A stretch of 64,000 bases of DNA from Scheffersomyces stipitis CBS 6054. Taxonomy: Eukaryota; Ascomycota; Pichiomycetes; Serinales; Debaryomycetaceae. The notes under the pieces are model-generated. The model saw only the letters and a list, made by a program, of their open reading frames with translations, was not told the DNA's origin and ran no database searches. Both the position numbers and the translations under genes were made by a program. The stretch covers positions 930,001-994,000 of the forward strand of contig NC_009043.1 of assembly GCF_000209165.1 (NCBI RefSeq). Reading direction: 5' to 3'. Below, piece after piece: positions 58,137-64,000 of this stretch (the first letter of the stretch is position 1; every line of letters begins with the position of its first letter).

Positions 58137-60545
58137 CTATTCCGTCCCAACCCAAATATCACCGTAGTACTCGAAAAGGTTTTGTGCTTTATCATCAAAC
58201 TCGAAGATATAGCCTGTTTGGGTGTTGTCACCTCCAGTCAGAGTTCTTCCTCCAATCTGAGAATACGCACACCAAAGGTAAGACTTGCAGTACTCTTTAT
58301 CCATGTGCCATCCTTCTTTGGGTTCTTCATCTACGTTATCACAAAGAGTTTCCTTCTTGTTCTTGAAAGGAGGAATAATGGCATGCGTTATCTTCATAGG
58401 GTCTCTGTAGAAGGTTTCCATTGCTTCCTTGTTCTTCAAAAATTGGAAACGCTTTCCCTTTTCAAATTCCTCTTCGAAATTGACATCCTTGGAACAGAAA
58501 TTGTAACCAGAATTGAACCAGGCCAATGATTTACCATCTTCGCCATTGATGTGTCCCGGATGAGCAGCACAAAGTTCCTTAGCCTTCTTCTTACGGCCGC
58601 CAGAGGTGACATGGAACTTATCATCGGTCAACTGGCCGATAGCAGCAGCAGAATAGGAATTGAACACATAGTCTTCGTCTCCATTAGCAGCAAAAGACAA
58701 GAAGAAAAGCTCCTTGTCTCCGTATAGTCTGTGCATCACGGGACGCATGAAGCTCATCTGCATCATCAACAAAATAGAGTTGAAATGTCTGTTTCTATTG
58801 AGAACAACCACACCAGACTCCATAAAGTGTGACATGCCGTCAAAGAAAGGCAACTTGATTGTGTAGTCAGTCATGATAGGAATGTCAAACATCACGGAAT
58901 CAACGATGGAAGGACTGGTCTTCTGGAAGAAAACTGAGTCACCAGGAGGTCTAAACTGAGGCGCGGTTCTGTCTCTGTAGAAATAGGCACCCTTTTCCTT
59001 GTATCCGTTCAATTCAAAAAAGAACTCTGGAGATTGAACAAACACAGTATCGGCATCCACAAGAATGAACTCTTCAAACGAGTTGAACATAGTAGCCAAA
59101 AATTTGTTGGAGAATTTTTTGAAGTTGTCCTTGTAGTTTTTAGCAACAACACTGTGGACGTTTACAAACCAGATCTCTTGTTGAGGTAAACCACCGTTGT
59201 CCATGTAATCATCAGGGAAGTATTGGTGAACCTTTTCGAAAGACTTCGGAAGCACTACAAACTTTTCTCTAGCTGCTGTGACAAGTTTACTCTTGGACTT
59301 CTTTGAAAGATTGTCGTAGTAAACGATTTCAATGGGGTACTTATTGTTAAGAGCACGCAAGAGGTGAATAAAACGGACAGTTTCGTCCACATGTTCATCA
59401 CTGATAGACATGACAAGACCCTTACTGTTTACAGAGTTTTTGAAAGTGTTCAAGAAGCAGGGTACATTGTTGGTCATTTTCGACTTAATTGGTTCTTTCT
59501 TCTTCAAGTTGGCCGACTTGGGCACATCGATGAATTCAGACATGTCTGGAGGAGTCATCTGCATGTTACCACTCCATCTTTCATAGACTGGATAATCTAG
59601 CGAAAGCCATGGATAGAGTCTCTTCTCAAGATGGGCACAATTCTCGAACTTCATATTTACTCTCTTTTCGGACGAAGAAGGAACAAACGGGGGTGGCACT
59701 GTCGACTGGCCAGGCTTTGGACCAGCCTTGAAAAACTGTTTCATGAACTTCATCTGGTTCTGGGAGAAGTTTTTGACACGGTTGACTTGGGCGGCGTTGT
59801 CGTTGGAAACGAAGCACTTGTTGAAGATTCTCATGTGACTCAAGTAGTCAGTAACAACTTGCTCTGTTTTCATCATCAGATCCCAGAACTCGTAGTACTT
59901 CTTCTTAATGAAGTCTTCTAAGTCTTGGTCAACCTTGACTTCATCGAGGTTTTTATCTTCTGTATCCTCGCCTTTATCCTTGAGCCATTCTTTCTTGAGA
60001 TCGTTCAACATCTTCTTCTTCCATTTGTCGTAACTAGTTTCGTCACGATGTTCAAAGTAGAAGTCGTACTTGGGGTCTATCCACCAGTCAACATCCATAG
60101 TGTATAAAGTGGTGAAATACAACTCGCATCTATCCTGGAAGTCCAAGTTAGCAAGAACCGATTCGACTTCGTGGTTATTGAACATTACATCATATACTGT
60201 AGAGTGAGAATCCTTCTTACGGGTGTCTTTAACTCCTGTCTGCTTATGTAACAATTGAATCGATATCTGGTCAATGAGGCCGGGCTGTGGTTTCGCGTGA
60301 TAGTGTGGATCTGAAGACTTGTCATTTGTCTTCTCGTCCGGTTTGTTGGACTTGTCATCGTCGGGGTTGATAAAGTCAGGGTTGTACTCGTCGTATATGG
60401 AAGAGGATTCATCCTTGAGAGGAGTTCTGGTGGAGTGGTGGTAGTAGTTGAAGATCCAGAGGTTGACGCATATGAGCCACAACACAAGCCCAGCATACAC
60501 TATGACTTTCTGCTTGGATCTGGGAACATGGAGCTTATCTCTCAT
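58137..60545 (-). CDS. Alpha-1,3-mannosyltransferase of the MNN1 family (GT71)
   Basis: An 802-residue type II Golgi membrane protein that adds terminal alpha-1,3-mannose to N- or O-glycans. A short cytosolic tail is followed by a signal-anchor (~13-35, VIVYAGLVLWLICVNLWIFN) and an acidic stem. The catalytic domain begins near residue 360 with VPCFLNTFKNSVNSKGLVMS. The metal-binding DxD is Asp497-Ala-Asp499 (FILVDADTVFVQSP). SFAANGDEDYVFNSYSAAAIG and PGHINGEDGKSLAWFNSGYN are further conserved blocks. S. cerevisiae has Mnn1 and Mnt2-4 in this family, and CUG-clade yeasts have several members; the exact one cannot be told. Confidence 0.88.
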   Translation of the reverse strand: MRDKLHVPRSKQKVIVYAGLVLWLICVNLWIFNYYHHSTRTPLKDESSSIYDEYNPDFINPDDDKSNKPDEKTNDKSSDPHYHAKPQPGLIDQISIQLLHKQTGVKDTRKKDSHSTVYDVMFNNHEVESVLANLDFQDRCELYFTTLYTMDVDWWIDPKYDFYFEHRDETSYDKWKKKMLNDLKKEWLKDKGEDTEDKNLDEVKVDQDLEDFIKKKYYEFWDLMMKTEQVVTDYLSHMRIFNKCFVSNDNAAQVNRVKNFSQNQMKFMKQFFKAGPKPGQSTVPPPFVPSSSEKRVNMKFENCAHLEKRLYPWLSLDYPVYERWSGNMQMTPPDMSEFIDVPKSANLKKKEPIKSKMTNNVPCFLNTFKNSVNSKGLVMSISDEHVDETVRFIHLLRALNNKYPIEIVYYDNLSKKSKSKLVTAAREKFVVLPKSFEKVHQYFPDDYMDNGGLPQQEIWFVNVHSVVAKNYKDNFKKFSNKFLATMFNSFEEFILVDADTVFVQSPEFFFELNGYKEKGAYFYRDRTAPQFRPPGDSVFFQKTSPSIVDSVMFDIPIMTDYTIKLPFFDGMSHFMESGVVVLNRNRHFNSILLMMQMSFMRPVMHRLYGDKELFFLSFAANGDEDYVFNSYSAAAIGQLTDDKFHVTSGGRKKKAKELCAAHPGHINGEDGKSLAWFNSGYNFCSKDVNFEEEFEKGKRFQFLKNKEAMETFYRDPMKITHAIIPPFKNKKETLCDNVDEEPKEGWHMDKEYCKSYLWCAYSQIGGRTLTGGDNTQTGYIFEFDDKAQNLFEYYGDIWVGTE

Positions 60546-63500
60546 TGTGTATAAAATGAATTAACGATTGTGAGTATGCACTATAAAGACAGTAATGATG
60601 GGTGCAATAATGGAAGTTGTGATATAAAGGAGTAAGTATTCAACTTTTGAGCGGGCTAAGAGCTAGCAGCTGCAAACAACTGGAGATGGTATCTGATGTT
60701 GTTGCTAGTAATAAAGTTAGCAAGAAAAATTGTGGGACTTAGGAGCGAGAGCAATAGTGCTGAACACCGACACGTCAAGAACTGTAAATAGCAGGCAAGA
60801 CTAGCTAGTAGTGGGTGGAAGTCGCAGTTGCCGTCGCTAGCACCAAGCAAACACGAATAGTTGGTATGACTAAAAAAATCAACTAATGCTGATGAAGAAG
60901 AAGACACAAGGTTTTAAGGGAAAAACACATTCAGATGAAATCTTCCAACTTCAATCCACGTCCTCGTCTTCAACACAGGAAAAAAAATATGCTTCAACAC
61001 GCTCTATCTGTGAAGATCCGATCGCTGTGAAAACGACACATCTTGTGACTGGATATAGAAGGGTTAGGTGAAAACTCAGATTGTACTACCACGTTGTTGC
61101 AGTCAACTTGCCGTCGGCAAAAATATTCTTCAAGGCTGCAGTCGTGCATACATGCACGTTAATCAAGAGTGGGCGCTTAATTACGCCCGATGCCAGGAGT
61201 GCTCACTTCAGGGGAAAGCAGGGCTGGATCCAGCAATGTAAATCTAACGTGGACCAGATACGAAGTCAGTAGTTGTAGCCTGTTGAAGATGGCGACGCTG
61301 TCTTCTTAAAATTGTATTCTTATTGTGGGCTGAAAGGTATGGATGGCAGCGTTTGTTTTTGGAGTGAATTTAACCCATGTGCATTAATCTATTTTCGTTT
61401 CGCGGCTTATATTTATTATGTAAGCGTCTGGGTTTAATAATCAACCCCTGTGGGATTTGAGTGCCTTCGCGGATATTAATGTAAAAGGAGATCCAATTGA
61501 TGTATCTGTCTAGCCAGGTGCGCCAGGGGCTGCCAGACTTGCCTCAAGTCAGTTTCATTGTCTTCTTGTTCTGCCCAAGAATGTGCAGCGTCTCAAACTC
61601 TGACTGTTCCAGCCATAGCCACCTTGCGCACTAAAAATACATCGTTATCGGTTCCGCATCCAATTTGGGGAGGAGCGGGCACGTGCGTTGATAGCCGTTT
61701 TTTCTTGGTCCCAAGCTTCTCAGCCATAGCGAAAGCAAGAACCTCAAGGCACAAAGTGAACTCCGAGCTGGGAGAAGTAAACCGAACGCTCTACTGACGT
61801 TTAGAGCTTGTTTATAAGTCGAAGCATTCTTGCAAACTTCAAACCAGTCACAATACTTAGTACCATCCAGGGAACTACACTCGCGTTAACTTGCCAAAGT
61901 CCAGCATAGAAGGATGGCTTTCGGTTATTTTACTACCAAATTTAACTGCGATTTTCTAGAACACTAGTTCTCAATTAGAATTTTTTTGATGCTATGTACT
62001 GTCTATCTGCTAGTAGCGATCTCATTAAGCCGTGATAAGTCACTGTCCAATCTCTTGCTGAACGGCCATATGGAACTATACTCGCTATTCGCTCAAATTC
62101 GCTCATATTCCAAATTCACCGCCAAATGCACCATTTTGGTGCTGGTACGATTGCCGGAAAATATTCTCGTAATTCACCAAATACCAGTTTTTGGCCACAG
62201 TATTTTGTCTAGGGGGTAGTTCGACAACTAATATTAACTAATATTTGGTTGACACAACATGTCCCCAGGGCTCATTGTATTTACTTAAGTTTTTAATTTC
62301 GTCAAGGTCGAACAATTGGCGACTGTAGTAAGAAGTTACCAGGCTCACAACGGAGTGGCCAACCTCAACTGTCTCACGTCAGTATGGATCTTCTCTTTCG
62401 TTTGTTTCTGCCAGGTGCGTATTGTTCCTAATTATAGACATTATGTAACTGTGCAGTGCAGGAAGGAGAAGCCAACATAAGCCCTGCGCAAGTATTTGAC
62501 AATAGCCTTGGTTCGTAGCCGATCTCCGGCCGCGAGGCCCTTCGAGAACTATGGCAACTGGAGCAGACATTGACAAAGTCCTCTGGGACCAGCGTTCTGC
62601 TTGCCAAAAAGTAAACGGCGAGGACTTTTAAGAGGCATGCCGGTTAATTGCATTTGAGGATGAACGGCGCCGCTGTACATTCTTAGCGACTATATTAATC
62701 TGAACATTATAACATGGCATGCTTGAATGTTATCATTGAGACCTCATAACCCCGTTTGCTGGCTCTTTCAATTCGAAATCGCAGTCGAGCTTGCAATTGT
62801 AGTCGCGAACTTTCTGCACTTAAAGATCACGTTTAAGAGAGCTCTTTGAAAAGGCTTCCAGCTACATCATAGAAGTATTCCATGCAGATACTTGCATCGA
62901 TGGCGGCAGCAAGATTACAAGACAACGTTACCATTGAACATTGGTCTTGTCGGAATTTCGCGGTTATTGCAAGGTTGTTTGTGTGTCGTGGATCCTTCCT
63001 GTTTTGATTGCTCTGTTGAGAATAAAAAAGCTGCGAATCTATGTTGCACAAATGTCTATTTTGGGTTACAAGATCGGCAACGCAAATTCCGAATATTTAA
63101 CAGATTTGCATCTTGGGCACATTCTGGGGTACTTCTGTAAATATTACTCAACGGCTGGTTACTGTTCCACACATACCGACCAGCAGTCTTATCTAGTACA
63201 GCCATTGCGTCTTTTCTAAGGCTCTGGTTCAGCTCTACAGCCCTAGGCATTCGATTTCTTTATTCAATTTCTTTATTCAATCTCTTGTTGAAGTATAGAT
63301 AGAGATAATATATATAGGATAGCAAGCCTGGATACCTGACAATGGACGCCCTAGCCTGGGCAATAAATAATTTTGTCGCAATATCAACCTTTTCATTAGC
63401 AAAACGAAGATAGCATGATAGTAGCTACTATCAGTAATAAATAGAACCAGCCACTTAGGCTGGTGAATAACCCCCAACTGCTTACGAGCAGCTATAAACC

Positions 63501-64000
63501 GAAGACGCAGTTCTCTATAAATACGAAGATGAAGTGTGTGCCAAAGATGAGAAACTGCTGGCCAGCCAGACTAAATGCTCATCTCAGCTCTGTTCAGGTC
63601 CGCGAATACATGTTCAATGAAGTAAATACCACTGTCTTCAAGTTCACGACCTTGCAGCTGACGTAGTAAAGCACGTCGATAAGAAACAATAATACAATGG
63701 GGAAGCTAATGAGTATCACCAAGCTGAAACAGATGCTGGTGAGAAGCGACTCAAGGCTGTGAATGGTTGCAGCGAGAAAATTCGACCATATCATAAGCTG
63801 CCCGCTGTACGAAGACACCACGGGACTCGAGTTGTAGCTTATTATGTTGGCAATCATGTCTGTATGGTTATCCGAATATGTGTAGCGAAGATGAATGTTG
63901 TAATCTATGACTTTGTGAATTTGTAATTAGAGAAAAATGGAATCTGGAAAACGTTTAGTATAGGAGTGAGCACCTTCCAATGATAAGCAACGAGATGGAG
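60546..64000. other. 3.5-kb gene-free region to the window end
   Basis: No supported gene. It includes the MNN1-family promoter, two short palindromic groups (61143-61188), an 18-bp perfect palindrome (63416-63433) beside a 7-bp-stem hairpin (63446-63464), and a weak LTR-like stretch. Small ORFs on both strands show no family features. This is the largest gap in the window. It may be repeat-derived DNA, a long promoter or a noncoding transcript. Confidence 0.4.
63284..63470 (+). mobile_element. Possible solo LTR remnant (weak)
   Basis: The stretch begins TGTTGAAGTATAGATAGAG and runs, AT-rich, to GAATAACCCCCA. TG...CA ends and TGTTG openings are typical of Ty1/copia LTRs. No matching 5-bp target duplication, primer-binding site or coding remnant was seen. 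Without a second copy elsewhere in the genome this remains a guess. Confidence 0.2.

Noticed and set aside
63594..63857. 87-codon minus-strand ORF with a hydrophobic stretch
   Set aside because: Two possible membrane helices but no family match and no flanking support; cannot be told from chance.

Overview
This window comes from a budding yeast (Saccharomycotina), most likely of the CUG-Ser clade and close to Scheffersomyces or Debaryomyces. The evidence is compact intron-poor genes, short introns with TACTAAC-type branch points close to the 3' splice site, yeast-specific families (Svp26, Tvp23, Pdc2, Cmc4, Mnn1 family, CYP52) and CTG codons at positions where relatives carry polar or small residues. 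About 28 protein genes are supported. Three of them are spliced (RPL36, PET100 and an unnamed mitochondrial-type gene at 17.4 kb). I saw no convincing tRNA or rRNA gene, no CRISPR array and no intact transposon.

Layout. 0-12.5 kb: a minus-strand run of IES1 (cut by the window edge), MNL1/HTM1 (ER glycoprotein degradation), GPI13 (GPI anchor synthesis), a SNF6-like chromatin subunit and YPK1 (TORC2 target kinase). 12.5-22.3 kb: a 2.1-kb gene-free stretch, then MRPL24, RPL36, a mitochondrial-type unknown, a candidate H/ACA snoRNA, CMC4, a DUF1640 mitochondrial coiled-coil protein and a divergent Nus1/NgBR-like protein. 22.6-24.6 kb: an extremely acidic protein in which an alpha-crystallin (small heat shock) domain appears to be split by a ~140-residue acidic insert. 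25.9-37.4 kb: SVP26, a mitochondrial Cys2/CysA-type serine O-acyltransferase, a FIT-family lipid droplet protein, a CRP1/PCA1-type copper ATPase, PTC1 and YJU3. 38.1-47.3 kb: an Old Yellow Enzyme, PDC2 (domesticated pogo transposase), PET100, TVP23, an unknown, and a CYP52 alkane P450. 49.5-60.5 kb: VPS41, TFB5, COG3, MCM10 and a MNN1-family mannosyltransferase. 60.5-64 kb: the largest gene-free stretch, with palindromes and a weak LTR-like segment.

No operons are expected. Several themes recur: secretory pathway and glycosylation (MNL1, GPI13, SVP26, TVP23, COG3, MNN1 family, possible Nus1-like), mitochondrial biogenesis (MRPL24, CMC4, PET100, the 17.4-kb gene, the DUF1640 protein) and lipid metabolism (YFT2, YJU3, CYP52). 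Promoter signals fit some neighbours: an MCB site before MCM10, CACGTG sites before RPL36 and the sulfur gene, and a dense TGACTCA cluster upstream of PDC2.

The most unusual items are the split alpha-crystallin acidic protein, the unannotated H/ACA-like RNA with its own ACCCTAA/CACGTG/TATA promoter, the TGACTCA cluster followed by a perfect stem plus T-run, and a decamer (CATAGTTAAG) found four times in intergenic DNA. No search tool was available, so family calls rest on recognised motifs and remembered family features.
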